Shown: positions 44,912 to 54,814 of the stretch, piece after piece
Numbering within the stretch: the stretch's first letter is position 1
Layout of the letters: every line of letters begins with the position of its first letter
DNA from: Treponema pedis
Lineage (GTDB): Bacteria; Spirochaetota; Spirochaetia; Treponematales; Treponemataceae
NCBI RefSeq assembly: GCF_017161325.1
Contig: NZ_CP045670.1
Coordinates: 2,225,367-2,289,366, forward strand
Direction of reading: 5' to 3'
Length of the DNA stretch: 64,000 nucleotides
Program-made: the position numbers and the translations under genes
Notes under the pieces: model-generated
Seen by the model: only the letters and a program-made list of their open reading frames with translations
Databases searched by the model: none
What the model was told of the DNA's origin: nothing

Positions 44912-46888
44912 ATGTCCGATATAAGCATACCCGGAGTAAACGGTAATTATGAAAAGCTTGTAGAAGCTTTAATGAAAAAAGAACGCATTCCCAGAGACCG
45001 TGAAGCGGAATCTCTTGAGCGTTTAAAACTGCAAGACGAGTCTTGGAGGCAGGTTAATAAATTTTCTCTTGAAGTGCGCGATATTGCCCGCACTCTTTAT
45101 TCCTTTAATAATCCATTCGCAGAAAAAATAGTTGAATCTACAAATGAACGTTCCGTAACGGCGACGGCTTCCCGCTCCGCAAAAGAGCAAACGGCAAAAT
45201 TAACGGTTATTCAAACCGCAGATGCGGATAAATTTTTATCTAACGAAATCGATAAAAACTTTGAAATAAAAAAAGGTAAATATACATTTAAAATCGGAGA
45301 AAAAAGCTTTTCGGTAAACTGGAAAGGCGGAAAATATAATGGTTTTATCGAGCTTTTAAATAACCGCGGAAAAGATTTTTTTCATATAACTGAAATAAAA
45401 ATTACGCCCGATAAAAAAGCTCTTTTATTTGCTTCGGAACTTACGGGCGAAAAAAACAAACTGGAATTCCAAGATGATGCCCTGGAACTTGCCTTAAACT
45501 TGGGGCTTATTAAAAAAAACGATTCTTCGGCAATAAAAGCAAACATAAATAAGGCGGAAACCGAACCGGAATCTTCTCAAAAAATTTCTTTTTCCGAAAC
45601 CGTACGCGCAAAAGACCAATACTCTATGGAGCTTAAAATTTCGGTAAAATCTTCTTCAAAAAACGGAGGCGCCGATGCGGCTCAAAAAGAAGGAGGAGCG
45701 GAAGGTAATCCCGTTTACGAACAGATAGGCTCCATATCTTACAAAGGCATTATAATACAAAACGAAACTTCAAAAGACGGAATGGATATGCAAACCGACT
45801 CTTCGACTTCTTTACCTCCCCCTTCGGAAAAAACCGATATGAATGTTTTAGCATTGGAATCTTCACGAGGGGTTCTTATTCCGCTGCCTCCCTTGGCGGA
45901 CACTGAAGAAGTGCAAACACTAACCGTTCCGCTTGCCGAATACGGAGATGTAAAAGGTCTTTCTGTAAGCAATAACAATAGCGGAAAAAGCATAATAATA
46001 GAAGAAATAAGAATTTATAATCCCAGAGCCGCAGGTGAATATATACCGGTAAATGCGGTTTCATCGGCTCAAGACGCTATTATAAATTTTGAAGGTATTC
46101 AAATTAAACGGGATAAAAACGATATTGACGATTTAATTCCGGGTGTAACCCTACATGCTCATGAACCTTCCGAAAAACAGGAAAAAATTACCGTAAAACC
46201 GGATATAAAAACGGCAAAAGATTCAATTATAGAATTTGTTGCAAAATACAATAGACTTTTAGCCCAAATAAATATTTTAACGCAAAATCAACCGGAAGTT
46301 ATAGAGGAGCTTACTTATCTTTCCGAAGCGGAAGTCGAAGACTCCCGAAAAAAACTTGGACTCATGTACGGAGACTCTACTCTTTCAACTTTAAAAGCCA
46401 ACCTGAGACAAACCGTAAGTATGCCTCATAAAAGTTCCGATGAAACCGTTCTTTTTATGTTTTCTCAAATGGGAATTTCCACAAAGTCCGAGCAATCAGG
46501 CGGTGTTGACAGAGCAAGGCTGCGCGGTTATTTGGAAATCGATGAAAAAAAACTGGATGAAGCTTTAAATAACAATATGGAGGCCGTTAAGCTCTTTTTC
46601 GGTTTCGATTCGGACGGAGATATCCTTGTCGATTCGGGGCTTGCTCATTCGGTTTATGAGCAAATAAATCCTTATACGCAGAGGGGAGGAATTTTAGGCA
46701 TAAAAACCGACAGTTTAAAAGTAAAAATGGATTCTTCCAAAAAAAGAATAGAAACTTACGACAAAAAACTGGAAGAAAAAGAAGCGTCATTACGCAGAAA
46801 ATACGGAATTATGGAAGGAACCTTAAAAAATTTAAATAAACAATCGCAAACTATCGATAATTTTAATAAACAAAACCAAAATAAATAA
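44912..46888 (+). CDS. fliD: Flagellar filament cap protein FliD (HAP2)
   Basis: 658 residues. N-terminal IPGVNGNYEKLVEALMKKER and the C-terminal coiled part (MDSSKKRIETYDKKLEEKEA, then LNKQSQTIDNF) are FliD hallmarks; the cap chaperones flagellin assembly at the filament tip. The middle holds a long spirochete-type insertion with Ser/Pro/Glu-rich sequence. Start after GTGT-rich spacing with weak ribosome site. Confidence 0.95.
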   Translation: MSDISIPGVNGNYEKLVEALMKKERIPRDREAESLERLKLQDESWRQVNKFSLEVRDIARTLYSFNNPFAEKIVESTNERSVTATASRSAKEQTAKLTVIQTADADKFLSNEIDKNFEIKKGKYTFKIGEKSFSVNWKGGKYNGFIELLNNRGKDFFHITEIKITPDKKALLFASELTGEKNKLEFQDDALELALNLGLIKKNDSSAIKANINKAETEPESSQKISFSETVRAKDQYSMELKISVKSSSKNGGADAAQKEGGAEGNPVYEQIGSISYKGIIIQNETSKDGMDMQTDSSTSLPPPSEKTDMNVLALESSRGVLIPLPPLADTEEVQTLTVPLAEYGDVKGLSVSNNNSGKSIIIEEIRIYNPRAAGEYIPVNAVSSAQDAIINFEGIQIKRDKNDIDDLIPGVTLHAHEPSEKQEKITVKPDIKTAKDSIIEFVAKYNRLLAQINILTQNQPEVIEELTYLSEAEVEDSRKKLGLMYGDSTLSTLKANLRQTVSMPHKSSDETVLFMFSQMGISTKSEQSGGVDRARLRGYLEIDEKKLDEALNNNMEAVKLFFGFDSDGDILVDSGLAHSVYEQINPYTQRGGILGIKTDSLKVKMDSSKKRIETYDKKLEEKEASLRRKYGIMEGTLKNLNKQSQTIDNFNKQNQNK

Positions 46889-46899
46889 AGGAATTTAAT

Positions 46900-47493
46900 A
46901 TGAAAGTAAAACTTAACGGTAATAATTTCGATTTTAAACTTGAAGATGAAAAACACATAGGTGAAATCTTAGGAAAAATAGAAGCCGCATGTAAAGCCGA
47001 AAAAACAACTATTACAAAGGTTCTTATAGGCGGAAACACGTTAAACTCAAAGGAATTGGACGCTCTGTTTCAAAAACCGATTTCCGAAGATATTTCATTA
47101 GAGCTTTTTACCACCAGCGGTGCCGAAGTACGGGCATTTATGAATGAACTCGGTAAAAAATTTATTAAAAACTCGGAAGAAATGGAAAATGTTTCCGTAA
47201 AAATGCAAACGGGAAAAGACGGAGAGGTTATCGCCCTCGTAGAAGAATTTACTTTAAATTTGCAGGATTTTTACGGTGCCGTAAGACTTTCCGATATTAC
47301 GGGGATTTCGGAAGAACAGAAATTCGGGGATAAAAGTATTTCCGAATACCATACGGAGCTTTTAGCAAAGTTAAATACTATTTTAACTGCTATAGAAAAT
47401 AAAGATTCTGTAGAGATTTCCGATATTGCAGAATATGAGCTTTCTCCTCTTGCCAAAGACCTCGGAAATGGGTTATTATCTATACAAGTGTAA
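46900..47493 (+). CDS. Conserved hypothetical protein, flagellar locus
   Basis: 197 residues, not recognised by family name. MKVKLNGNNFDFKLEDEKHI begins a beta-rich part (about residues 1-70) followed by helices (FMNELGKKFIKNSEEMENVS). Soluble, acidic. 11 bases after fliD, GGAA upstream, followed 18 bases later by another small gene; co-transcription with fliD is likely. Confidence 0.75.
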   Translation: MKVKLNGNNFDFKLEDEKHIGEILGKIEAACKAEKTTITKVLIGGNTLNSKELDALFQKPISEDISLELFTTSGAEVRAFMNELGKKFIKNSEEMENVSVKMQTGKDGEVIALVEEFTLNLQDFYGAVRLSDITGISEEQKFGDKSISEYHTELLAKLNTILTAIENKDSVEISDIAEYELSPLAKDLGNGLLSIQV

Positions 47494-47511
47494 AATTAAC
47501 CGGAGTAAATA

Positions 47512-47778
47512 ATGATAGTTTCCGAAATAAAAAATATACAAACAATAGACAGCCACATTTATTACCGTCAAATATTCACCGCAATTGCAGTGTACACAAT
47601 TTTAGGCGGAGAGCGTGAAGGAAAAATCGAATTTACCATAGAATATAAACCTACGGGAGAAACTGAAATTCAAGTTAAAATGATAGATAAGCTTGACTAT
47701 CCGGTGCTTCAGGTTATGATAGAATTAAAAAATGCTGTAAGGAATTTAATAAAAAATGAACAGCTGCCCAAACCGTAA
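47512..47778 (+). CDS. Conserved hypothetical small protein
   Basis: 88 residues: MIVSEIKNIQTIDSHIYYRQ, then GGEREGKIEFTIEYKPTGET. No signal peptide, no membrane helix. Start preceded by CGGAG. It overlaps the tsaE start by 23 bases. Function unknown. Confidence 0.75.
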   Translation: MIVSEIKNIQTIDSHIYYRQIFTAIAVYTILGGEREGKIEFTIEYKPTGETEIQVKMIDKLDYPVLQVMIELKNAVRNLIKNEQLPKP

Positions 47779-48205
47779 AACTATAGAGTTCATTTTAAAA
47801 TCCGAAGAGGAAACGGTCAAGCTCGGTAAAAGACTTGGGAAAGCCCTTAAAAAAGGCGATGTTATTGCTCTTGACGGAACTTTAGCCGCAGGAAAAACCT
47901 ATTTTACAAAAGGTATAGCGCAAGGCTTGGATATAAAAGATGAAATAACAAGCCCCACTTTTACAATAGTTTCGGAATATTCGGGCCGTCTTCATTTATA
48001 CCATATAGATGTTTACAGATTGGACGGAGCAGATGATTTTTTAGACCTCGGAGCGGAAGAAATGCTTTACGGAGAAGGTATTTGCGTAATTGAATGGAGC
48101 GAAAAAGTAAAAAGCGTTTTACCGAAAAACACGATTTATGTGAAAATCTTTATAAATGAAGATTCGTCACGCAAAATAATTATTGAAGGAGATATTGTTT
48201 TTTAA
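47756..48205 (+). CDS. tsaE: tRNA threonylcarbamoyladenosine ATPase TsaE
   Basis: 149 residues. ATPase of the TsaBDE complex that makes t6A37 in ANN-decoding tRNAs. Walker A GTLAAGKTYFTKGIAQGL at about residue 38, ITSPTFTIVSEY and the family's LYHIDVYRLDGADDFLDLG. Overlaps the preceding gene. TsaB follows 40 bases later. Confidence 0.95.
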   Translation: MNSCPNRKTIEFILKSEEETVKLGKRLGKALKKGDVIALDGTLAAGKTYFTKGIAQGLDIKDEITSPTFTIVSEYSGRLHLYHIDVYRLDGADDFLDLGAEEMLYGEGICVIEWSEKVKSVLPKNTIYVKIFINEDSSRKIIIEGDIVF

Positions 48206-48245
48206 TCCGATTTTACCGAAATTGTAAAACGGAAAAGTTAAGATT

Positions 48246-48932
48246 ATGAATACGGTTTTTATCGATACAAGTTCATCAAGCGCAGCGGTTACGGCCTCGG
48301 GTAATGCGGGAAGCTTTACGTGTATTTTTACACCTGCAAATAAAAGACACTCCGCCGCCCTTATTTCTTTAATCGAATCGGCGGTAAGCGCCGCAGGCTT
48401 TTCCGTTGAAGAAACGGAGGCGGTTATATGCCCGCAGGGACCGGGAAGTTTTACAGGCCTGCGATTGGCATATTCGGCTGCAAAAGCGATTTGTCTAAAA
48501 ACACATGCCGAATTTTACTGTATACCCGTTCTTGATGCCTTAAATTTCCGTTACCGAAAAACTTGCGAACAGGTTCTTTCAATAATAGATGCAAAAAGAG
48601 ACAGGTTTTACGTAAAATTTTTTAAAAACTCCGCAAGACTTAAGGAAGACGGCACACAGGAAATTTTTGAGCCCGCCGACATATCCGCAAAAGAAGCGGT
48701 AAAATTTTTAAACCTGAACGAACGCGCCGTAATTTGCGGGTCGGGAACCGAACAATTTAAAGAAGATATTAAAGGCGTTAATATTAATATGGAAAACTTA
48801 TTTTTCATAGAAGAAAAACTTGAAAATTTATCGCAAATTATGCTTGACTGCTTTACATTAAATAAAAATATCTTTAAAGTTAGTGATTATGACGGGCCTT
48901 TGTATATAAGAAAAAGCGATGCGGAGGAATAG
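48246..48932 (+). CDS. tsaB: tRNA threonylcarbamoyladenosine protein TsaB
   Basis: 228 residues. ASKHA-fold partner of TsaD. VFIDTSSSSAAVTASG, RHSAALISLIESAV and CPQGPGSFTGLRLAYSAAKA are diagnostic. Same strand as tsaE. TsaD is elsewhere. Confidence 0.93.
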   Translation: MNTVFIDTSSSSAAVTASGNAGSFTCIFTPANKRHSAALISLIESAVSAAGFSVEETEAVICPQGPGSFTGLRLAYSAAKAICLKTHAEFYCIPVLDALNFRYRKTCEQVLSIIDAKRDRFYVKFFKNSARLKEDGTQEIFEPADISAKEAVKFLNLNERAVICGSGTEQFKEDIKGVNINMENLFFIEEKLENLSQIMLDCFTLNKNIFKVSDYDGPLYIRKSDAEE

Positions 48933-48950
48933 GCTGCAAGAGGATAAAAT

Positions 48951-50162
48951 ATGAAATCACATAAATCCAAAAGAAAAAAACGAAAAAAATCCGAAAAACA
49001 CGATGCCCCGAATGCGGAAAAACTTGACAATCTTAACGGAGTTAATGAAATAGGCGAAATTGAAGAACTTGATACGGTTGAACCTGTAACGGAACTTACT
49101 CAAGCGGATTTTATACAAACTTCCGAAAAAAATCCTATTGATAAGACCGATATTCAAACTTCTTTATCGGACGAAAATTTAACTCCCGTTTTTAAAAATG
49201 CGATGGACTTACTTGCCAGTCCGATAATTAATTGTATACTCTTAGATAAAAATTTTATTATAAAACACATAAACCCGATAGTGCATGATATGTTTTATAA
49301 TTACTATACGTTAAAACACGAATCTTTTTTTAATGTATTCGGTAAAACATTGGAAAAAGACGATTTGGATACATTGCTGAAAAAACTGAAAGACCCCGAC
49401 AGCGGATTTTCGTGGACTGGAGTTTTAATTCACAAAACCAAATATTATAAAACTATGTATACAAAAACCCATATATTTCCTCTATTTGAAACGGGTTTAT
49501 TAAGCGGTTATTGGGTAATATTTGAAAATATAACGGATGTTTATTTTGAACATTATAAAAATATGCTTAACAGTCTTTTAAACGCTTCAAAACTGAAAGA
49601 CAATGACACGGGGTTTCACAACGAAAGACTTAATCATTATTCTAAAATATTAGCCGAGGCTATGTTTAAAACAAATCTTTTCCAGCAGATAGATGCCGAT
49701 TTTATTGATAATATTTCGTCTTTAGCACAAATTCATGACATAGGTAAAATAGGAACTCCGGATTATATTTTACAAAAAAACGGCTCTCTTACGCCCGTAG
49801 AATGGAAAATTATGAAAGAGCATACGATAAACGGTACCCTTATTTTAGCCGCCTACCCTATTCCCATGGCAAAAGAAATAGCATTAAGCCACCATGAACG
49901 ATGGAACGGAACAGGCTATCCTTACGGACTTGCAGGCGATATGATTCCGCTTTCGGCACGGATTGTCGCCGTAGCGGATGTTTACGATGCGCTAAGAATG
50001 AAGCGGTCATATAAAGAAAGTATGCCGCATACCGAAACCGTTGCCAATATTTTAAACGGTTCCGGCTCGCATTTTGACCCCAATATAATCGAAATATTCA
50101 AAACCGTTGCGGACGATTTTAACGAAATTTGGGAAACAAATAAAGACGGAAGTCAAACATAA
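48951..50162 (+). CDS. HD-GYP domain cyclic-di-GMP phosphodiesterase with PAS-like domain
   Basis: 403 residues. Very basic N-terminus (SKRKKRKK), acidic linker, PAS-like region about residues 85-195 (IINCILLDKNFIIKHINPIV), then HD-GYP: HNERLNHYS, HDIGKIG near residue 262, HHERWNGTGYPYGL near 315. Metal-binding HD and the GYP loop are intact, so c-di-GMP hydrolysis to pGpG or GMP is expected. Position after the flagellar and tsa genes is compatible with a motility role. Confidence 0.9.
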   Translation: MKSHKSKRKKRKKSEKHDAPNAEKLDNLNGVNEIGEIEELDTVEPVTELTQADFIQTSEKNPIDKTDIQTSLSDENLTPVFKNAMDLLASPIINCILLDKNFIIKHINPIVHDMFYNYYTLKHESFFNVFGKTLEKDDLDTLLKKLKDPDSGFSWTGVLIHKTKYYKTMYTKTHIFPLFETGLLSGYWVIFENITDVYFEHYKNMLNSLLNASKLKDNDTGFHNERLNHYSKILAEAMFKTNLFQQIDADFIDNISSLAQIHDIGKIGTPDYILQKNGSLTPVEWKIMKEHTINGTLILAAYPIPMAKEIALSHHERWNGTGYPYGLAGDMIPLSARIVAVADVYDALRMKRSYKESMPHTETVANILNGSGSHFDPNIIEIFKTVADDFNEIWETNKDGSQT

Positions 50163-50313
50163 AGCCTTTCAGGCAAAAAACAACGAGCGTTTTTTACGCA
50201 AAAAGCATTTTAAACCCGCTATAGAAAATAAGCTGAAATTATGATATACTCTTAAAGTTAAAAATCGGCCGATAAAAAGTAAGATAAATCGGCTCAGTAT
50301 GAGGTGAGTTTTT

Positions 50314-52077
50314 ATGAATTACAATGAAATTTTAAAAAGAGCGGAAAAATATATTTCCGAAGAAACGGAACAAAAATTTATTGAAGAAGTTAAAGAGCTT
50401 ATTCAAAACAAAAATGAAAAAGAATTAACCGACCGTTTTTACAGGGAACTCGAATTCGGAACTGCGGGATTAAGAGGTATTATAGGCGGCGGTACAAACA
50501 GAATGAACCCCTACGTTATAAAAAAGGCAACTCAGGGACTTGCCGAGTATCTTATACAGGCAAAACCCGACAAGGCAGCCTCAGGTTCTTTAAGTGCCGT
50601 AATAGCCTTTGATTCAAGAAGATATTCCGACGTATTTGCAAAAACCGCAGCTCTTATCTTTGCCGCAAACGGAATACGATGTTATCTATTTTCCGCCCTG
50701 CGCCCTACTCCGGAACTTTCTTATGCAATACGCGAATTAGGCTGCGACACGGGTGTAGTAGTAACCGCCTCTCACAACCCGCCTGAATATAACGGCTATA
50801 AGGTATACTGGTCGGACGGCGCTCAAATTACGCCGCCTCACGATTCCGGCATTATCGAAAAAGTAGGCTCCGTTTCTTCCGTAAAATTGATGAATGAAGA
50901 AGAAGCCCTAAAATCGGGAAAACTGAAAATCATCGATAAAGAAATAGACGATAAATATTGGGCAATGCTTAAAACTAAAATTACCCGTACCGCAATTATT
51001 AAGGAAATGTCGAAATCCGTAAAAATAGTATATACTCCCCTTCACGGAACCGGGGCTATGCATGTCGAAAAAGTTTTAGGCGAAATGGGATTTACGGTAA
51101 TTACAGTTCCCGAGCAAAGAGACCCGGACGGAAATTTTCCCACAGTAAGCTATCCCAATCCTGAAGACCCGAAAGCCCTAAAAATGGCTATAGAACTTGC
51201 ACAAAAAGAAAATGCCGATATTTTAATGGCAACCGACCCGGACGCAGACCGCTTTGCCTGTGCGGTTAAAGACGAAAACGGAAATATGCAGCTTATAAGC
51301 GGAAATCAAATGGGAGCCTTATTTACGGATTATATTTGCTTGACCTTAAAAGAGAACGACAAAATGCCTAAAAATCCTGCCGTTGTACGCTCCATAGTAA
51401 CCTCGCCCTTAAGCGATTTAATCGCAGCTTCTTACGGAGTTAAGTCGTTTGAATGCCTTACAGGTTTTAAATGGATTTGCGGTATGGCGGAAAAAATGGT
51501 TAACTCAGGCTCTCATTCTTATATTTACGGCTATGAAGAAAGTTTCGGCTATAATTTCGGCACGGAAATAAGGGATAAGGACGGAATTGCGGCTTCGGCA
51601 ATTTGCTCCGAGATGGCTCTTTATTGGAAAAGCAAGGGCAAAACTCTTCTTGACAGGTTAAATGAAATTTTTACGGATTTTTCGTTTTACGGAGAAAAAA
51701 CCGTTAACCTACAGTACCCCGGAGCGGAAGGTCTTACCGTAATGCAAAATATGATGAAACAGGTAAGGGAAAAAAAATTAAACGAAATCGCTTCGGTTAA
51801 AGTAAAAAAAATCAGAGATGTACAGGAAAGCTGCGAATACAATCCCGTTAATCCCCTACAAACGGAAACAATAGATTTACCTAAAAGCAATGTACTTCAA
51901 TATTATCTTGAAGACGAAAGTATAATTTGCGTACGCCCCAGCGGTACGGAACCGAAAATTAAAATTTATATCATTCACCCAGAAAAGGTAACATCTTCCG
52001 TAAGCGCGGCAAAAGCATGTTCCGATAAAAAGATTGAAGAATTCGAAAAATGTTTTAAAGGAATTTTAAACGCATAA
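50314..52077 (+). CDS. Phosphohexomutase (phosphoglucomutase/phosphomannomutase)
   Basis: 587 residues. FGTAGLRGIIGGGTNRMNPY near the N-terminus; TASHNPPEYNGYKVYW with the phosphoserine; DPDADRFACAV binds metal; GYEESFGYNFG reads the sugar; RPSGTEPKIKIYI grips phosphate. Interconverts hexose 1- and 6-phosphates; PGM versus PMM cannot be settled by sequence. GAGGTGA upstream. Its stop overlaps the next ATG (TAATGG). Confidence 0.94.
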   Translation: MNYNEILKRAEKYISEETEQKFIEEVKELIQNKNEKELTDRFYRELEFGTAGLRGIIGGGTNRMNPYVIKKATQGLAEYLIQAKPDKAASGSLSAVIAFDSRRYSDVFAKTAALIFAANGIRCYLFSALRPTPELSYAIRELGCDTGVVVTASHNPPEYNGYKVYWSDGAQITPPHDSGIIEKVGSVSSVKLMNEEEALKSGKLKIIDKEIDDKYWAMLKTKITRTAIIKEMSKSVKIVYTPLHGTGAMHVEKVLGEMGFTVITVPEQRDPDGNFPTVSYPNPEDPKALKMAIELAQKENADILMATDPDADRFACAVKDENGNMQLISGNQMGALFTDYICLTLKENDKMPKNPAVVRSIVTSPLSDLIAASYGVKSFECLTGFKWICGMAEKMVNSGSHSYIYGYEESFGYNFGTEIRDKDGIAASAICSEMALYWKSKGKTLLDRLNEIFTDFSFYGEKTVNLQYPGAEGLTVMQNMMKQVREKKLNEIASVKVKKIRDVQESCEYNPVNPLQTETIDLPKSNVLQYYLEDESIICVRPSGTEPKIKIYIIHPEKVTSSVSAAKACSDKKIEEFEKCFKGILNA

Positions 52078-52730
52078 TGGGCTCTTACGATTGGATTAGC
52101 GCCGTATATGATAAGGCGGTTTTTACCGCCTTCGATACGGAAACTACGGGTATAAACCCTAAAGATGAACGTGTAGTTGAAATAGGCTGTGTAAAATTCG
52201 ATACTCGCGGAATTATTGCACGGTATAATGTGTTAATAAACCCGGAAAAACCTATGCCGGAAGAAGCCGGAGCGGTAAACAAAATAACCGATGAAATGCT
52301 TGCTGATAAGCCTAAATTCCCGCAAATACTTCCCGATTTTTTGGATTTTATACGGAATACGGTACTTGTAGCCCATAATGCGGGCTTTGATATAAGTTTT
52401 ATAAATGCCGAGCTTGAACGGTGCGGAAAAACAAAGTTGACGAACAAGGTTTTCGATACCCTAACCTTTGCCCGCGAAGTTTATCCCGGTCTTTCAAGTT
52501 ATGCGCTTCAAAACTTGGCAATGCAGTTCGGCATTCAGGCAATAAGTGCTCACCGTGCCGAAGACGATGCAAGGGTTTGTATGGAATTTTTTAAAATTGC
52601 CGCAGCTCATTTTTTTGAAAAAAACAAGGGAATGCTTGATTATTATAAAAACGGAGTTGAGACGGCGGATTATTTAACTACAAAGGACCCAGAAGTGGAT
52701 TGCGAAAAACTTGAACGGAATTTGTTTTAA
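52077..52730 (+). CDS. DEDDh 3'-5' exonuclease (DNA polymerase III epsilon-like)
   Basis: 217 residues. ExoI AFDTETTGINPKDERVVEIG (DxE), ExoII VAHNAGFDISFINAEL, ExoIII HRAEDDARVCMEF (H…D): a complete DEDDh set. Either the proofreading subunit or a related repair exonuclease. Overlaps the mutase gene by one base. Confidence 0.9.
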   Translation: MGSYDWISAVYDKAVFTAFDTETTGINPKDERVVEIGCVKFDTRGIIARYNVLINPEKPMPEEAGAVNKITDEMLADKPKFPQILPDFLDFIRNTVLVAHNAGFDISFINAELERCGKTKLTNKVFDTLTFAREVYPGLSSYALQNLAMQFGIQAISAHRAEDDARVCMEFFKIAAAHFFEKNKGMLDYYKNGVETADYLTTKDPEVDCEKLERNLF

Positions 52731-52803
52731 TAATAATCAAAAAAATTGTTACCGGATATTAAAAATAAAAACCGTAGACGGTGCTGTTCGGCTTTTAAAA
52801 AAA

Positions 52804-54174
52804 TTACAATTCCGCCGTATCTTTTGCAATTTCCGCCTCATATTCTTCCAGTTTGCGGTGCAGGGTTCTTCTTCCTATTCCCAACATATCAGCCGTTTTC
52901 GTCTTATTTCCGTTTTGACCGGCAAGCGTTTGAAGAATAACCTGTTTTTCAGCTTCTTCCATATTTACGCCCATAGGAATAACTATGGAAGAACTTTCAG
53001 CCTTTTCACGCAATGCGGCAGGTAAATCTTCAAAGTGAATCATATTATCGGAACTCATAACTACCGCACTTTGAATGCAGTTTTGCAGCTGCCGTATATT
53101 GCCCGGCCAGTCATAATTATAAATAGCGGTTCTTGCCCGCTGCTCTATTCCGTCTATTTTTTTTTCATTTTCTTTTGCAAATTCTTTTATAAATGAGGCG
53201 GCTAAAAGCGGAATATCCTCTTTTCTTTCCCTCAAAGACGGTACATGAATATGAACTACATTTAATCTAAAGTATAAGTCTTCACGGAAATTACCGTTTT
53301 TTATTTCTTCCTCCAAATTGCGGTTCGTTGCGGCGATTATTCTTACATCTACATTTAAAGTTTCGCTTCCGCCCACACGTTCAAAAGTTTTTTCCTGAAG
53401 TACGCGTAAAAGTTTTACTTGAATCATTTGATTAATTTCACCTATTTCATCAAGCATAAGAGTTCCGCCGTTCGCCGTTTCAAACCTGCCGCGTGTACGC
53501 TGTACCGCTCCCGTAAAAGCGCCCTTTTCGTGTCCGAAAAGCTCCGATTCCAAAAGAGACTCGGCAAAAGAAGCGCAATGTACTTGCACGAAGGGTTTAT
53601 CTTTTCTTCCCGACAAATTATGAATTGCTCTGGCGATAAGCTCCTTGCCTACTCCGGTTTCGCCCGTAATAAGCACGCTCGCCTTTGAAGGTGCCACTTT
53701 TTTTATATCCTGAAAAACTTTTTCCATTATAGAGCTTTTTCCTATAATATTTTCAAAGCTCTGTTTTTTTTCCATTGCATGTAATAAGGCTCTGTGCTGT
53801 AAAACCAGCTCCCTGTTTTGCAATGCCCGTTTTACCAAAAGAAATAGACGTTCCAAATCCAAGGGTTTTGTTAAAAAATCGTAAGCTCCTATACGCATAG
53901 CTTCCACGGCGGTTTCAACGGTTCCGTGCCCCGTAAGAACGATTACCGGAACACCGGGTGTTTTTGTAATAACTTGACGTAAAACCTCTTCACCGCTTAT
54001 TTCAGGCATTTTTAAATCGGTAATTACAAGGTCGGCTTCTTCTTTAAGAGCCTTTTCCAAGCCAGTTTTTCCGTTATCTGCGGTTACTACCTCATAACCC
54101 TCATCTTCCAAGGCCATTGCAAGCCCTTCGCGTATGTTTTTTTCGTCATCAATAACTAAAATCGTAAATTTCAT
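52804..54174 (-). CDS. NtrC/AtoC-type sigma-54 response regulator
   Basis: 456 residues from the ATG at 54174 (MKFTILVIDDEKNIREG); a TTG at 54192 gives an unlikely extension. Receiver domain with phospho-acceptor Asp in LVITDLKMPE near 51, AAA+ domain with GETGVGKE (Walker A), ELFGHEKGAFTGAV (the GAFTGA sigma-54 contact loop) and GGTLMLDEIGEI, then a Fis-type HTH (TKTADMLGIGRRTLHRKLEE). Its kinase is not adjacent, so the signal is unknown. Confidence 0.94.
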   Translation of the reverse strand: MKFTILVIDDEKNIREGLAMALEDEGYEVVTADNGKTGLEKALKEEADLVITDLKMPEISGEEVLRQVITKTPGVPVIVLTGHGTVETAVEAMRIGAYDFLTKPLDLERLFLLVKRALQNRELVLQHRALLHAMEKKQSFENIIGKSSIMEKVFQDIKKVAPSKASVLITGETGVGKELIARAIHNLSGRKDKPFVQVHCASFAESLLESELFGHEKGAFTGAVQRTRGRFETANGGTLMLDEIGEINQMIQVKLLRVLQEKTFERVGGSETLNVDVRIIAATNRNLEEEIKNGNFREDLYFRLNVVHIHVPSLRERKEDIPLLAASFIKEFAKENEKKIDGIEQRARTAIYNYDWPGNIRQLQNCIQSAVVMSSDNMIHFEDLPAALREKAESSSIVIPMGVNMEEAEKQVILQTLAGQNGNKTKTADMLGIGRRTLHRKLEEYEAEIAKDTAEL

Positions 54175-54309
54175 CGACTTGAAGTATAGCAAAAAAGGGA
54201 GGGAAAGTACAGGGGAAGTTTTTATTGCGAAAATATAAATTCGTAAAACCTTCCCCCGCCTCTTGCATTTTTAACCGATTTGGTGTAATATTCTACAGTC
54301 GGCTTTTTT

Positions 54310-54383
54310 GATCCGTTAGCTCAGTAGGATAGAGCGGCTGCCTCCTAAGCAGCAGGTCGGACGTTCGAATCGTCTACGGGTCA
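54310..54383 (+). tRNA. tRNA-Arg (anticodon CCU)
   Basis: 74 nt. Acceptor GATCCGT pairs ACGGGTC with a trailing A; D arm GCTC…GAGC; anticodon arm GCTGC-CTCCTAA-GCAGC puts CCT at 34-36; T arm GGACG-TTCGAAT-CGTCT. No encoded CCA. Seven T follow the gene. It reads AGG codons. Confidence 0.96.
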
Positions 54384-54791
54384 TTTTTTTAATTCATGTA
54401 AGGCATCAAACGGATAGACTTCTTTAACATTCGTCAAAACCAAATTTTCCCTGCACGAACCGAAAACTATGGGAGTGTTTTCCGCCATAAATTCCGAAAT
54501 AACTTGACGGCATGCTCCGCATGGGCTTACAGGATAATCGGCATCGGGCGTTGCAATAGCCAAAGCCTTAAACCCGGTTTTACCTTCCGAAACCGCCTTA
54601 AAAATTGCGGTACGTTCCGCACAATTCGTAAGACCGTAAGAACGGTTTTCTACATTTACACCGGTTATTATAGAACCGTCTTCCAACAACAAAGCTGCTC
54701 CCACATGAAATTTTGAGTAGGGAACATACGCATTACCCGAAGTTTTTAGGGCAATATCGAATAAATCAGTCAATTCACTTGAAATTTCCAT
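54381..54791 (-). CDS. cdd: Cytidine deaminase
   Basis: 136 residues. Deaminates cytidine/deoxycytidine. YVPYSKFHVGAALLLEDG, NCAERTAIFKA (zinc ligand Cys and catalytic Glu) and SPCGACRQVI (two zinc Cys) are complete. Its stop codon shares three bases with the 3' end of the convergent tRNA-Arg gene. Confidence 0.96.
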   Translation of the reverse strand: MEISSELTDLFDIALKTSGNAYVPYSKFHVGAALLLEDGSIITGVNVENRSYGLTNCAERTAIFKAVSEGKTGFKALAIATPDADYPVSPCGACRQVISEFMAENTPIVFGSCRENLVLTNVKEVYPFDALHELKK

Positions 54792-54814
54792 AAAAAGAGT
54801 ATATCATATTTTAT

